Shown here piece after piece: positions 51,883 through 60,734 of a DNA stretch of 64,000 nt. The number at the start of each line of letters is the position of its first letter. The first letter of the stretch is position 1. Made by a program: the position numbers and the translations under genes. A model generated the notes under the pieces. That model saw nothing but the letters and a program-made list of their open reading frames with translations, did not search any database and was not told where the DNA came from. The DNA comes from Candidatus Nanopelagicales bacterium (GTDB lineage: Bacteria > Actinomycetota > Actinomycetes > S36-B12 > CAIYMF01), in assembly GCA_017848795.1 (NCBI GenBank), contig JAFIHG010000022.1:81715-145714 (forward strand). The letters are read 5' to 3'.

Positions 51883-53060
51883 GGGTCGGGCTGGTCTGCC
51901 CGTACGACTGGTGCGCGCCGGGCGGGGTGGGGGCGCACGTGAACGACCTCGCGCGCGCGCTGCTGCACCTCGGCCACGAGGTGAGCGTGCTGACACCCGC
52001 CGAGGACGACGCGGGCCTGCCGCCGTACGTGGTCTCCACCGGCAAGCCGGTGTCGGTGTCGTACAACGGGTCGGTCGCGCGGGTCGCGCTCGGCCCGGTG
52101 TCCACCCGGCGCGTACGCCGCTGGGTGCGCGAGGGCGACTTCGACGTGCTGCACGTGCACGAGCCCGCATCGCCGAGCCTGTCGGCGCTCGCCGTGTGGG
52201 TGGCTCGCGGACCGATCGTGGCGACCTGGCACTCGGCGATGACGCGGTCCCGGGCACTGCAGGCGGCGTACTGGCTGGCCCAGATGCTGCTGGAGAAGGT
52301 GTCCGGGCGGATCGCGGTCAGCGAGGCGGCGCGCACCACGCTCGTCGACCACCTCGGCGGGGACGCGGTGCTGATCCCGAACGGTATCGACTGCGCCCGG
52401 TTCGCCACCGCCGAGCCGCTGCCGACGCCGCCCGGGACGGGCCCGACGCTGTTCTTCATCGGCCGGATCGACGAGCCCCGCAAGGGCCTGCCGGTGCTGC
52501 TCGCCGCGCTGCCCGCGCTCCTCGCCGAGCACCCGCAGGTCCGGTTGCTGGTGGCAGGGCCCGGCGACATTACGGACGTACGCGACGAGCTCGACCCGGG
52601 GCTGCGCGAGCACGTCGAGTTCCTCGGGCGGGTCTCCGAGCAGGACAAGGTGCGGGCCTTCCACACCGCCGACCTGTACATCGCGCCCCACACCGGCGGG
52701 GAGAGCTTCGGGATCGTGCTCACGGAGGCGATGGCGAGCGGCGCCCCCGTGCTGGCCAGCGACCTCGACGCGTTCCGCCAGGTCCTCGACGACGGCCGGG
52801 TCGGGACGCTGTTCCCGATGGGCGACCCGCAGGCCCTGGCCAAGGCGGCGAACCGGTTGCTCGCCGACCCCGCCGCCCGTACCGCGACCGCCGCCGAGGC
52901 GCTGGCGTGGGTGCAGCGCTTCGACTGGGACCACGTCGCCCGGCAGGTCGTCGAGGTGTACGAGTCGGTGACCGCATCGGGGGAGAAGGTCCGCGAGGAC
53001 ATCCGCGGCCAGCTCGTCGGCCGGCTCTCGCGCCGCCACCGCCGCGAGTCCCGCCCATGA
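51879..53060 (+). CDS. pimA: phosphatidylinositol alpha-mannosyltransferase (GT4)
   Basis: 393 residues, GT-B fold: YDWCAPGGVGAHVNDLARAL (acceptor loop), VLHVHEPASPSLS, ATWHSAMTRS, GRIDEPRKGLPVLLAALP, and the GDP-mannose-binding APHTGGESFGIVLTEAMASG. It transfers the first mannose from GDP-mannose to phosphatidylinositol. The C-terminus carries a basic tail. Followed by a 29-bp perfect inverted repeat. Confidence 0.94.
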   Translation: MRVGLVCPYDWCAPGGVGAHVNDLARALLHLGHEVSVLTPAEDDAGLPPYVVSTGKPVSVSYNGSVARVALGPVSTRRVRRWVREGDFDVLHVHEPASPSLSALAVWVARGPIVATWHSAMTRSRALQAAYWLAQMLLEKVSGRIAVSEAARTTLVDHLGGDAVLIPNGIDCARFATAEPLPTPPGTGPTLFFIGRIDEPRKGLPVLLAALPALLAEHPQVRLLVAGPGDITDVRDELDPGLREHVEFLGRVSEQDKVRAFHTADLYIAPHTGGESFGIVLTEAMASGAPVLASDLDAFRQVLDDGRVGTLFPMGDPQALAKAANRLLADPAARTATAAEALAWVQRFDWDHVARQVVEVYESVTASGEKVREDIRGQLVGRLSRRHRRESRP

Positions 53061-53065
53061 CGGCT

Positions 53066-53126
53066 GTTCCGGATGAATGTGGCAGGAGTCCGCTAAGAGC
53101 GGACTCCTGCCACATTCATCCGGAAC
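53066..53126. terminator. perfect 29-bp inverted repeat after pimA
   Basis: Arms 53066-53094 and 53098-53126 are exact reverse complements around AAG, starting 5 bp after the pimA stop. A stem this long is stronger than a normal terminator and lacks a U-run, so a dispersed repeat acting as terminator is possible. The next gene's ribosome site begins 8 bp later. Confidence 0.65.
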
Positions 53127-53145
53127 GGTGGGAAGGGGAGTGGGC

Positions 53146-53718
53146 GTGGAGACGCTGATCGACGTCCTGCTGGTGCTGCTGCTGCTCGGCGTCATCGCGG
53201 TGTACCTGTCCTCGACCGCCGGTCGCCTCGACCGGGTACACCGACGCATCGAGACCGCGCAGGCCGCCCTCGACGCGCAGCTGCTGCGCCGGGCGCTGCT
53301 CGCCACCGAACTCGCCGAGAGCGGGCTGCTCGACCCGGCGGCGAGCCTGCTGCTCGCCGACAGCGCGGCCCGCGCCGCCGCCGCCGATCCGGCGGACACG
53401 GCGGAGCGCTCGGCCGCCGAGAGCGACCTCACGCGGGTGCTCGCCGAGCTGTTCCCGACCGAGGAGGACCGCGAGGAGCTGCTCGCCGACGCCGACCCCG
53501 AGGACGACCGGCTGATCGGGGAGCTGGCCGGGGCGACCCGCCGGGTCGAACTGGCCCGGCGGTTCCACAACGACGGGGTCGCCGCCGCGCGCGAGCTGCG
53601 TCGGCGGCGCCTGGTGCGCTGGTTCCGGCTCGCGGGCCGTACGCCTTGGCCGGAGACCGTCGAGCTCGCCGACACGCCACCGGACGGGCTCGCCGCGCAC
53701 TGGCCCGACCCGTCGTAG
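53146..53718 (+). CDS. membrane-anchored coiled-coil protein (LemA-like N-terminus)
   Basis: 190 residues. One N-terminal helix (LIDVLLVLLLLGVIAVYL), then helices resembling the LemA start (RLDRVHRRIETAQAALDAQL). The region after ~120 does not fit LemA, so the family call is tentative. Starts at the GTG at 53146 with GGGGAG upstream; a GTG two codons earlier is possible. In mycobacteria a NUDIX gene occupies this place; this protein has no NUDIX box. Confidence 0.6.
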   Translation: METLIDVLLVLLLLGVIAVYLSSTAGRLDRVHRRIETAQAALDAQLLRRALLATELAESGLLDPAASLLLADSAARAAAADPADTAERSAAESDLTRVLAELFPTEEDREELLADADPEDDRLIGELAGATRRVELARRFHNDGVAAARELRRRRLVRWFRLAGRTPWPETVELADTPPDGLAAHWPDPS

Positions 53719-53780
53719 GCTCCCCGCGGCCGATGCCGCGCCCGACGGCCGCGTCCCCGAGTCCGGGAGGAGGACGTCCC

Positions 53781-54797
53781 GTGCGTCACCGCGTCGCCGC
53801 GACGCTCACCGTCGCCGGCCTGCTGCTGGCCGGGTGCGCCGGCTCCGAACCACCCGCCGTCGTCCCGTCCGTACCGGCGCCGAGCCCGAGCCCCACACCG
53901 ACCCACGACACCGGGATCGCCGCGGACGCCTCGCCGTTGTCGGGCCGGCCCGGCGGCGCCGGGAAGCCGGTGCTCGTCGTCAAGATCGACAACACGACCG
54001 CGGCGCAGCCGCACGCCGGCCTGCAGGACGCCGACGTGGTGTACGTCGAGGAGGTCGAGTGGGGCCTGACCCGCCTCGCTGCCGTCTTCTCCTCCCGGCT
54101 GCCGAAGGTCGTCGGTCCGGTGCGCAGCGCCCGGATCTCCGACATCGACCTGCTCGCCCAGTACGGCCGGCCGGCATTCGCCTTCTCCGGGGCGCAGCGC
54201 AAGCTCACCCCACTGCTGCTCGCGGCGCCGTTCCACGACGTGTCCGGTGACCTCAGCCTGCGCGGGTACTACCGCGACCCCGCGCGCCGCGCGCCGGTCG
54301 ATTTCATGGGACGGCCCCGTGAGCTGCTCGACCGGGCACCCAAGGCCAGCGCCGCCAAGGACATCGGGTTCCGCTTCGACGTCGCCGCCCCGCCCGGAGG
54401 GCGGCCGGCGAAGAGCGTCACTGCCGACTACCCCGCCTCCCAGGTGCGCTTCGTCTGGGACCCCGCCAAGCGCCGGTACGACGTGTTGCTCAACAAGGCG
54501 CCGGCCCGTGCGGCCGGCGGTGGCACCCAGCACGCGACGACGGTCGTCGTGCAGCACGTCACCCAGCGCGACTCCGGGTACGGCGACAAGTACGGCGGCC
54601 GTACCCCCAAGGAGGAGACCATCGGCGCCGGCACCGGCTGGGTGCTGCGCGACGGGCGTGCGTACCAGGTGCGCTGGAGCCGGCCGACGGCCAAGAGCGG
54701 GACGACCTTCACCCACGGCGCGACGGTCGTACCGTTCGCGCCCGGGCAGGTCTGGGTGGTGCTGGTGAACAAGGCGACCAAGGTCAGGCCGTCCTGA
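53781..54797 (+). CDS. DUF3048 lipoprotein (YerB-like)
   Basis: 338 residues. Lipobox LLLAGC places the lipidated Cys at residue 19; a Pro/Ser-rich linker follows. The DUF3048 core shows KPVLVVKIDNTTAAQPHAGL, VVYVEEVEWGLTRLAAVFSS, VGPVRSARISDIDLLAQYG, FAFSGAQRKLTPLL and GTGWVLRDGRAYQVRW. A membrane-anchored extracytoplasmic protein, function unknown. The GTG start follows GGGAGGAGG. A 6-bp hairpin spans its stop. Confidence 0.88.
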   Translation: MRHRVAATLTVAGLLLAGCAGSEPPAVVPSVPAPSPSPTPTHDTGIAADASPLSGRPGGAGKPVLVVKIDNTTAAQPHAGLQDADVVYVEEVEWGLTRLAAVFSSRLPKVVGPVRSARISDIDLLAQYGRPAFAFSGAQRKLTPLLLAAPFHDVSGDLSLRGYYRDPARRAPVDFMGRPRELLDRAPKASAAKDIGFRFDVAAPPGGRPAKSVTADYPASQVRFVWDPAKRRYDVLLNKAPARAAGGGTQHATTVVVQHVTQRDSGYGDKYGGRTPKEETIGAGTGWVLRDGRAYQVRWSRPTAKSGTTFTHGATVVPFAPGQVWVVLVNKATKVRPS

Positions 54798-54831
54798 CCC
54801 GCTGATCAACCGGCACCGGCGGAGCGGGCCC

Positions 54832-54837
54832 TAGACT
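54832..54837 (+). promoter_or_regulatory. -10-like TAGACT box before pdxS
   Basis: TAGACT 40 bp before the pdxS ATG, the same hexamer as at 50308, 60195 and 63758. No convincing -35 box. Confidence 0.45.
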
Positions 54838-54877
54838 GGGAACGGACGAACCCACCGACCACAGACAGAGGTCTGCG

Positions 54878-55780
54878 ATGCCCTCCGACCAGCCCACCGC
54901 CACCACCGGCACCCTGCGCGTCAAGCGCGGCATGGCCGAGATGCTCAAGGGCGGCGTCATCATGGACGTCGTCACGCCCGAGCAGGCGAAGATCGCCGAG
55001 GACGCCGGCGCGGTCGCGGTGATGGCGCTCGAGCGCGTACCGGCCGACATCCGCGCCCAGGGCGGCGTCGCGCGGATGAGCGACCCGGACATGATCGAGG
55101 GGATCCAGAAGGCCGTCTCGATCCCGGTGATGGCCAAGGCGCGGATCGGGCACTTCGTCGAGGCGCAGGTGCTGCAGGCGCTCGGCGTCGACTACGTCGA
55201 CGAGTCGGAGGTCCTCACCCCGGCCGACTACGCCAACCACATCGACAAGTGGGCGTTCACGGTGCCGTTCGTGTGCGGTGCGACGAACCTGGGCGAGGCG
55301 CTGCGCCGGATCTCCGAGGGCGCCGCGATGATCCGCTCCAAGGGTGAGGCCGGCACCGGCGACGTCTCCAACGCGACGACCCACATGCGCAAGATCCGGG
55401 CCGAGATCGCCCGGCTCACCTCGTTGCCCACGGACGAGCTGTACGTCGCGGCCAAGGAACTGCAGGCGCCGTACGACCTGGTCGCCGAGGTCGCCGAGGC
55501 CGGCAAGCTGCCGGTCGTGCTGTTCACCGCGGGCGGGATCGCGACGCCGGCCGACGCCGCGATGATGATGCAGCTCGGCGCGGAGGGCGTGTTCGTCGGG
55601 TCCGGCATCTTCAAGTCGGGCAACCCGGCCCAGCGCGCGAACGCGATCGTGCAGGCCACGCTGCACCACGACAACCCGGACGTCATCGCGAAGGTCTCCC
55701 GCAACCTGGGCGAGGCCATGGTCGGCATCAATGTCGCGGACCTGCCGGTCGCGCACCGCCTCGAAGACCGCGGTTGGTAG
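54878..55780 (+). CDS. pdxS: pyridoxal 5'-phosphate synthase, PdxS subunit
   Basis: 300 residues, a TIM barrel. [20 protein letters not shown] and [20 protein letters not shown] are near-invariant; catalytic lysines sit in the first segment and in [31 protein letters not shown] is the phosphate loop. It builds PLP from ribose-5-phosphate, glyceraldehyde-3-phosphate and ammonia supplied by PdxT, encoded next after a hairpin gap. Confidence 0.97.
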   Translation: MPSDQPTATTGTLRVKRGMAEMLKGGVIMDVVTPEQAKIAEDAGAVAVMALERVPADIRAQGGVARMSDPDMIEGIQKAVSIPVMAKARIGHFVEAQVLQALGVDYVDESEVLTPADYANHIDKWAFTVPFVCGATNLGEALRRISEGAAMIRSKGEAGTGDVSNATTHMRKIRAEIARLTSLPTDELYVAAKELQAPYDLVAEVAEAGKLPVVLFTAGGIATPADAAMMMQLGAEGVFVGSGIFKSGNPAQRANAIVQATLHHDNPDVIAKVSRNLGEAMVGINVADLPVAHRLEDRGW

Positions 55781-55784
55781 TCCG

Positions 55785-55845
55785 CGCGTCCCTGCTCGAA
55801 ACGTCGTCAACTCCCGCAGTTGACGACGTTTCGAGCAGGGACGCG
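55785..55845. repeat. perfect 28-bp inverted repeat between pdxS and pdxT
   Basis: Arms 55785-55812 and 55818-55845 are exact reverse complements with a 5-nt loop, 4 bp after the pdxS stop and 16 bp before pdxT. Because the two subunits are needed together, it may attenuate or stabilise the transcript so that PdxS exceeds PdxT, or it is a repeat insertion. Confidence 0.65.
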
Positions 55846-55861
55846 GGTACGGGTGGGTGAG

Positions 55862-56464
55862 ATGGATCCGGTCGTCGGGCTGCTCGCGCTGCAGGGTGAC
55901 GTGCGCGAGCACGCGGCGATGTTCGTCCGGCTGGGTGCACGGACCGCGCTGGTACGCAGTCCGGAGGACCTCGCGCAGGTCCAGGCCGTCGTCATCCCCG
56001 GCGGGGAGTCCACGACGATGAGCGCCCTCGCGCTGCGCTGGGGACTGATGGAGCCGCTGCGCGCCCGGGTGGCGGACGGGATGCCGGCGTACGGCTCGTG
56101 CGCCGGGATGATCATGCTCGCGGACCGGCTCGAGGACGCCCGCCCCGACCAGCAGACGGTCGGCGGGATCGACGTGACGGTACGGCGCAACGCGTTCGGC
56201 CGGCAGGTCGACTCCTTCGAGACCGAGCTCGAGCTGCCCGACGTGGGCGAGGAGCCGTTCCACGCGGTGTTCATCCGGGCGCCGTGGGTGGAGGCGGTCG
56301 GCCCGCAGGTCCGCGTGCTCGGACGGGTCGGGGCCGAGCCGGCCGCCGGTACGATCGTGGCAGTCCGCCAGGGGTCGCTGCTCGCCACCTCGTTCCATCC
56401 CGAGCTGACCGACGACACCCGGGTGCACTCGTACTTCCTGCAGATGGTGAGAGAACACGCATGA
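55862..56464 (+). CDS. pdxT: pyridoxal 5'-phosphate synthase glutaminase, PdxT subunit
   Basis: 200 residues from the ATG at 55862 (a GTG at 55853 adds three). [14 protein letters not shown] start; glutaminase class I triad: Cys in [11 protein letters not shown], His and Glu in [17 protein letters not shown] is the oxyanion region. It gives ammonia to PdxS. The YebC-family gene overlaps its stop. Confidence 0.96.
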   Translation: MDPVVGLLALQGDVREHAAMFVRLGARTALVRSPEDLAQVQAVVIPGGESTTMSALALRWGLMEPLRARVADGMPAYGSCAGMIMLADRLEDARPDQQTVGGIDVTVRRNAFGRQVDSFETELELPDVGEEPFHAVFIRAPWVEAVGPQVRVLGRVGAEPAAGTIVAVRQGSLLATSFHPELTDDTRVHSYFLQMVREHA

Positions 56465-57219
56465 GTGGCCATTCCAAGTGGGCGACCACGAAGCACAAGA
56501 AGGCCGTGATCGACGCGCGGCGCGGCAAGCTGTTCGCCAAGCTGATCAAGAACGTCGAGGTCGCGGCGCGGACGGGCGGCGGGGACCCGGACGCGAACCC
56601 GACCCTCTACGACGCGATCTACAAGGCCAAGAAGAACTCCGTTCCCAACGACAACATCGACCGCGCCGTCAAGCGCGGCTCCGGCGTGGAGTCCGGCGGC
56701 GCCGACTACCAGACGATCATGTACGAGGGGTACGGCCCGAACGGCGTCGCCGTGCTCGTCGAGTGCCTGACCGACAACCGCAACCGCGCCGCCTCCGACG
56801 TACGGGTCGCGATGACCCGCAACGGCGGCTCGATGGCCGACCCCGGCTCGGTCGCGTACCTGTTCAGCCGCAAGGGTGTCGTCCTCGTGCCGAAGGGGAC
56901 GCTCGGGGAGGACGACGTGCTGGCCGCGGTGCTGGACGCCGGTGCGGAGGAAGTCAACGACCTGGGGGAGGCGTACGAGGTCGTCTCCGAGGCGACCGAC
57001 CTCGTCGCGGTACGCACCGCGCTTGTCGAGGCCGGCATCGACTACGAGTCGGCGGAGTCCTCCTTCGTGCCGAGCGTGCAGGTGCCGCTCGACGAGGACG
57101 GTGCGCGCAAGATGTTCCGGCTGCTCGAGGCGCTCGAGGACAGCGACGACGTACAGAACGTCTACGCCAACTTCGACGTCAGCGACGAGGTGATGGCCGC
57201 CTTCGACGCTGCCGTGTAG
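56461..57219 (+). CDS. YebC/PmpR-family transcriptional regulator or translation factor
   Basis: 252 residues, normal length. [20 protein letters not shown] start, [38 protein letters not shown] and [12 protein letters not shown] are diagnostic. Family members act as DNA-binding regulators or relieve ribosome stalling. The ATG overlaps the pdxT stop. The ruvCAB genes follow after a 520-bp repeat-containing gap. Confidence 0.93.
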   Translation: MSGHSKWATTKHKKAVIDARRGKLFAKLIKNVEVAARTGGGDPDANPTLYDAIYKAKKNSVPNDNIDRAVKRGSGVESGGADYQTIMYEGYGPNGVAVLVECLTDNRNRAASDVRVAMTRNGGSMADPGSVAYLFSRKGVVLVPKGTLGEDDVLAAVLDAGAEEVNDLGEAYEVVSEATDLVAVRTALVEAGIDYESAESSFVPSVQVPLDEDGARKMFRLLEALEDSDDVQNVYANFDVSDEVMAAFDAAV

Positions 57220-57352
57220 CGCCTCCAACGGCGCCATAGGCGCCTCGCCGACGGGGTCCCTCGCCACAGGGCCACCTCGTACCGACCCGACCTACGCCCG
57301 CTGCTGCGAGTGCAACGCGCCGGTGCCGCCCGCCGCGGACTGCCTGTCGGGC

Positions 57353-57501
57353 GTCGAAAGACCGGTCCACCCGTCGTCGGTCGAGCGTAGTCGAGACCAT
57401 GATCACCGATGTGGTCTGAGTCGAAAGACCGGACGCAACCAGTCGTCGGTCGAGCGTAGTCGAGACCGTGATCACCGACGTGGTCTCGACTACGCTCGAC
57501 C
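57353..57501. repeat. GGTCGAGCGTAGTCGAGACC repeat cluster before ruvC
   Basis: Two near-direct copies, about 67-69 bp apart, begin GTCGAAAGACCGG (57353 and 57420) and continue GTCGTCGGTCGAG (57373 and 57442). The second copy ends in a perfect 20-bp inverted repeat (57448-57467 with 57482-57501). I recall the 20-mer as a common intergenic repeat in Nocardioidaceae. The rest of the 57220-57739 gap holds no gene I can support; a TAACGT -10-like box lies at 57699. Confidence 0.65.
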
Positions 57502-57739
57502 ACCGAGTACTCGCCCGGTCCTTCACGCGCCTACGGGCGCACCACCAGGCCGCCGACGGGCCACGTCGAGCGGAGTGAGTGATCCGCGGAGGCCGGGGGC
57601 GCCGAGCTTGCGAGGTGCCTCCGTCGCCGAGGCGGGTCGGTGGCCCTTGGAGGCGGAACAACACGGCGTGGCGGCTGGGTGGCGTCGGGGCGGTGGCCTA
57701 ACGTACGGAACATCGTTCGTACGTGTGTTCGGAGGGATC

Positions 57740-58297
57740 GTGCGGGTGCTGGGCGTCGACCCGGGGCTGACCCGGTGCGGGCTCGGCGTCGTCGACGGGC
57801 GCACCGGGCGCCGGCTGGCACTGGTGCACCACGACGTGGTGCGCACCGGGCGCGAGGACGACATCGCCACGCGCCTGCACCAGCTTGAGCTCGCGATCGA
57901 GGCCGCGCTCGACGCGTACCGCCCGGACGCGGTCGCGGTGGAGCGCGTGTTCAGCCAGCACAACGTCCGTACCGTGATGGGTACGGCGCAGGCCGGCGCG
58001 ATCGCCATCGCCGCGGCGGCGCGGCGCGGCCTGCCGGTCGCGCTGCACACCCCGAGCGAGGTCAAAGCGGCGGTGACCGGCAACGGCCGGGCGGACAAGG
58101 GCCAAGTCGGCACCATGGTCACCCGGCTGCTGCGGCTCGCCGAGGTGCCCCGGCCCGCCGACGCTGCGGACGCGCTCGCGCTCGCGATCTGCCACCTGTG
58201 GCGCGGCGAGACGCACCGGCGGCTCGCGGCGGGACTTGCCTCGGCGCCACCGAGTCGGATCCCACGCAGCGCGGCCCGGGTCGGAGCGCGCCCGTGA
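57740..58297 (+). CDS. ruvC: crossover junction endodeoxyribonuclease RuvC
   Basis: 185 residues. First catalytic Asp D7 in VDPGLTRCG, Glu in [10 protein letters not shown], and terminal acidic pair in [13 protein letters not shown]. It resolves Holliday junctions. GTG at 57740 just after GGAGGG. ruvA overlaps its stop (GTGA). Confidence 0.95.
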   Translation: MRVLGVDPGLTRCGLGVVDGRTGRRLALVHHDVVRTGREDDIATRLHQLELAIEAALDAYRPDAVAVERVFSQHNVRTVMGTAQAGAIAIAAAARRGLPVALHTPSEVKAAVTGNGRADKGQVGTMVTRLLRLAEVPRPADAADALALAICHLWRGETHRRLAAGLASAPPSRIPRSAARVGARP

Positions 58298-58890
58298 TCT
58301 CCTTCGTACGCGGGCGGGTCGCCGCGCTCGGTCCCGACACCGCCGTTCTCGAGGTCGGCGGCATCGGCCTGGAGCTGGTGTGCGCCCCGGCGACGCTGGC
58401 CGGGCTGCGCCCGGGCGAGCCGGCGACCCTGGCGGCGGCGCTCGTGGTGCGCGAGGACTCGCTCACCCTGTTCGGCTTCGCCGATGCGGACGAGCGTGCC
58501 GTGTTCGACATCCTGCAGACCGTCTCGGGCATCGGGCCGCGGCTCGCGCAGGCCGCTCTCGCGGTCCACAGCCCGGCGGCGCTGCGACGCGCGGTGGCGG
58601 CCGAGGACCTGGCGGCGCTGACCCAGGTGCCGGGCATCGGACGCAAGGGCGCCCAGCGCATGGTGCTCGAGCTCAAGGACCGGCTCGGTCCGGCCCCGGC
58701 GGACGACGTACCGCCGGTCCGCCGCAGCGGTGAGGGCTGGCGCGAGCAGGTCCGCGCGGGGCTGCTGGCCCTGGGCTGGTCGGCCCGCGACGCCGACGCG
58801 GCGACCGACGCCGTCGCCGCCCAGGCCGGGGACGCCCCCGACGTACCCGCGCTGCTGCGGGCGGCGCTGCAGGCGTTGGACCGCTCGTGA
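58294..58890 (+). CDS. ruvA: Holliday junction branch-migration protein RuvA
   Basis: 198 residues. OB fold start ([20 protein letters not shown]), two helix-hairpin-helix motifs ([13 protein letters not shown] and [20 protein letters not shown]) and the C-terminal RuvB-binding domain. Tetramer binds the junction. Overlaps ruvC and ruvB by 4 bp each. Confidence 0.95.
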   Translation: MISFVRGRVAALGPDTAVLEVGGIGLELVCAPATLAGLRPGEPATLAAALVVREDSLTLFGFADADERAVFDILQTVSGIGPRLAQAALAVHSPAALRRAVAAEDLAALTQVPGIGRKGAQRMVLELKDRLGPAPADDVPPVRRSGEGWREQVRAGLLALGWSARDADAATDAVAAQAGDAPDVPALLRAALQALDRS

Positions 58891-59999
58891 GCGCGCCCGA
58901 CGAGCCCGGTACGACGTACGACGACGGGTCCCGGCTGGTGGCGCCGGCCGAGCTCGCCGAGGACCGCGCGGTCGACGGCGCGCTGCGCCCGCACAGCCTG
59001 GGGGAGTTCGTCGGGCAGACCCGGGTCAAGGAGCAGCTCGGCCTGGTGCTCGAGGCGTCCCGGCGGCGCGGCGGCGCGGCGGACCACGTGCTGCTCTCCG
59101 GTCCGCCCGGGCTCGGCAAGACGACCCTCGCCATGATCATCGCGGCGGAGCTGGGCGTACCGCTGCGGATCACCAGCGGCCCGGCGATCCAGCACGCTGG
59201 GGACCTCGCGTCAGTGCTCTCGAGCCTGGTCGAGGGGGAGGTGCTCTTCCTCGACGAGATCCACCGGATGGCCCGACCCGCCGAGGAGATGCTGTACGTC
59301 GCGATGGAGGACTTCCGCGTCGACGTCGTCGTCGGCAAGGGTCCCGGCGCCACCGCGATCCCGCTCGAGCTGGCCCCGTTCACCCTGGTCGGGGCGACGA
59401 CCCGCGCCGGGCTGCTGCCCGGACCGCTGCGCGACCGGTTCGGGTTCACCGCCCACATGGACTTCTACGACGACGCGGACCTGGTCGCGATCCTGGGCCG
59501 GTCGGCGGCGCTGCTGGACGTACGACTGCACGACGACGGCGCGCGAGAGATCGCGAGCCGCTCACGCGGCACCCCGCGGATCGCCAACCGGCTGCTGCGC
59601 CGGGTGCGCGACTTCGCGCAGGTGCGCCGCGACGGCGTCGTCGACCTGGACGCCGCACGCGACGCGCTCGCGCTGTACGAGGTCGACGGGCTCGGCCTGG
59701 ACCGGCTCGACCGCGCCGTGCTCGGGGCGCTCGTACAGCGGTTCGGCGGTGGACCGGTCGGGCTGTCCACGCTCGCGGTCGCCGTGGGGGAGGAGACCGA
59801 GACCGTCGAGACGGTGTGCGAGCCGTTCCTGGTGCGCGCCGGCCTGCTCGCCCGTACCCCCCGGGGCCGCGCCGCGACCCCCGCCGCGTGGGAGCACCTC
59901 GGGCTGCCGGTCCCGCCCGGGTCGGCGTGGCTCGGCGGCGCCCGCACCGGCGTCGACCGCAGCGGGACCCCGAGCCTGCTCGACGACCTCCCCGACTGA
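58887..59999 (+). CDS. ruvB: Holliday junction branch-migration ATPase RuvB
   Basis: 370 residues. Walker [10 protein letters not shown], Walker B LFLDEIHR, sensor GATTRAG, arginine finger region [20 protein letters not shown]-terminal winged helix. Motor for branch migration with RuvA. GTG at 58887 overlaps the ruvA stop. Confidence 0.96.
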   Translation: MSAPDEPGTTYDDGSRLVAPAELAEDRAVDGALRPHSLGEFVGQTRVKEQLGLVLEASRRRGGAADHVLLSGPPGLGKTTLAMIIAAELGVPLRITSGPAIQHAGDLASVLSSLVEGEVLFLDEIHRMARPAEEMLYVAMEDFRVDVVVGKGPGATAIPLELAPFTLVGATTRAGLLPGPLRDRFGFTAHMDFYDDADLVAILGRSAALLDVRLHDDGAREIASRSRGTPRIANRLLRRVRDFAQVRRDGVVDLDAARDALALYEVDGLGLDRLDRAVLGALVQRFGGGPVGLSTLAVAVGEETETVETVCEPFLVRAGLLARTPRGRAATPAAWEHLGLPVPPGSAWLGGARTGVDRSGTPSLLDDLPD

Positions 60000-60014
60000 C
60001 TCGCCCCCTTTCGC

Positions 60015-60149
60015 CCCAAAGGGGCGATCTAGGGAGTACAGCTACTCTCGGCGACCCGAATCCGCGATCTTGCGTTTGCCGGCGGCAGGCACAAGATCGC
60101 GTATTCGGGTCGGATCGTCGAGCTCAACTGCGCTGATCGCCCCTTTGGG
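60015..60149. repeat. nested inverted repeats between ruvB and yajC
   Basis: Outer arms 60015-60029 and 60135-60149 (15 bp exact) enclose inner arms 60052-60072 and 60092-60112 (20 of 21). The left outer arm also forms a small TCGCCCC/GGGGCGA hairpin around AAA at 60011-60027. It starts 16 bp after the ruvB stop, so a terminator or mobile repeat is likely. Confidence 0.6.
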
Positions 60150-60194
60150 AACAGGTGGGGAGTTTGGGTGGTCGGAGGTACGCCTGACCTCGCC

Positions 60195-60200
60195 TAGACT
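60195..60200 (+). promoter_or_regulatory. -10-like TAGACT box before yajC
   Basis: TAGACT 57 bp before the yajC GTG; same hexamer as before pgsA, pdxS and the last gene. No clear -35. Confidence 0.4.
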
Positions 60201-60257
60201 TGGCCGGACGTGCCGGGGGAGTTCTCCGGTCGCGCCTCCACCCCGGTAAGGATCTTC

Positions 60258-60599
60258 GTGGACCAGCTCGGTGCTCTGCTTCCCCTCGTCCTGCTCGTCG
60301 GCGTCTTCTACCTGCTCATCCTGCGCCCGGCGCGCAAGCGCCAGCAGGACCAGCGCAACACCATCGCGGCGCTCGCCCCGGGACGTCGGGTCATGACCTC
60401 CAGCGGCATCTTCGGCACCGTCACGGCGGTCGGCGACCGGGTCGAGCTCGAGGTCGCGGACGGCGTACGCATCGAGCTGCTCCCGGCCGCCATCCAGCAG
60501 GTGCTGCCCGAGCCGGTACCCGAGTCCGCGGACGCGGGGGAAACTCCCGCGGTGTCCGACACGTCGGACCAGCAGCAGAACGACACACCGGCCGCCTGA
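60258..60599 (+). CDS. yajC: preprotein translocase accessory subunit YajC
   Basis: 113 residues, one N-terminal membrane helix (LGALLPLVLLVGVFYLLILR), then RKRQQDQRN and the cytoplasmic beta domain (GRRVMTSSGIFGTVTAVGDR). Part of the SecDF-YajC complex aiding Sec export. GTG start at 60258 with AAGGAT upstream. The acidic C-terminal tail is variable. Confidence 0.93.
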   Translation: MDQLGALLPLVLLVGVFYLLILRPARKRQQDQRNTIAALAPGRRVMTSSGIFGTVTAVGDRVELEVADGVRIELLPAAIQQVLPEPVPESADAGETPAVSDTSDQQQNDTPAA

Positions 60600-60734
60600 A
60601 CGGGGGCCGTCCGCCGCGTTCCGGCCGCGCACTCCTATCCTGGCTGCGCCGCACGCACGCCGGCGGCTTGAACCGCGTCGAGAGACCATGACCGCGGCGA
60701 CGCCTGCCGGGCGACCGCATGGGAGACAGCAACG

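Noticed and set aside
54782..54799. Strong terminator at the DUF3048 stop
   Set aside because: Only a 6-bp stem with no U-run; too weak to list separately.
57700..57725. SOS/LexA box-like GAAC...GTTC dyad before ruvC
   Set aside because: The spacer is 3 bases; the Gram-positive LexA box needs GAAC-N4-GTTC.
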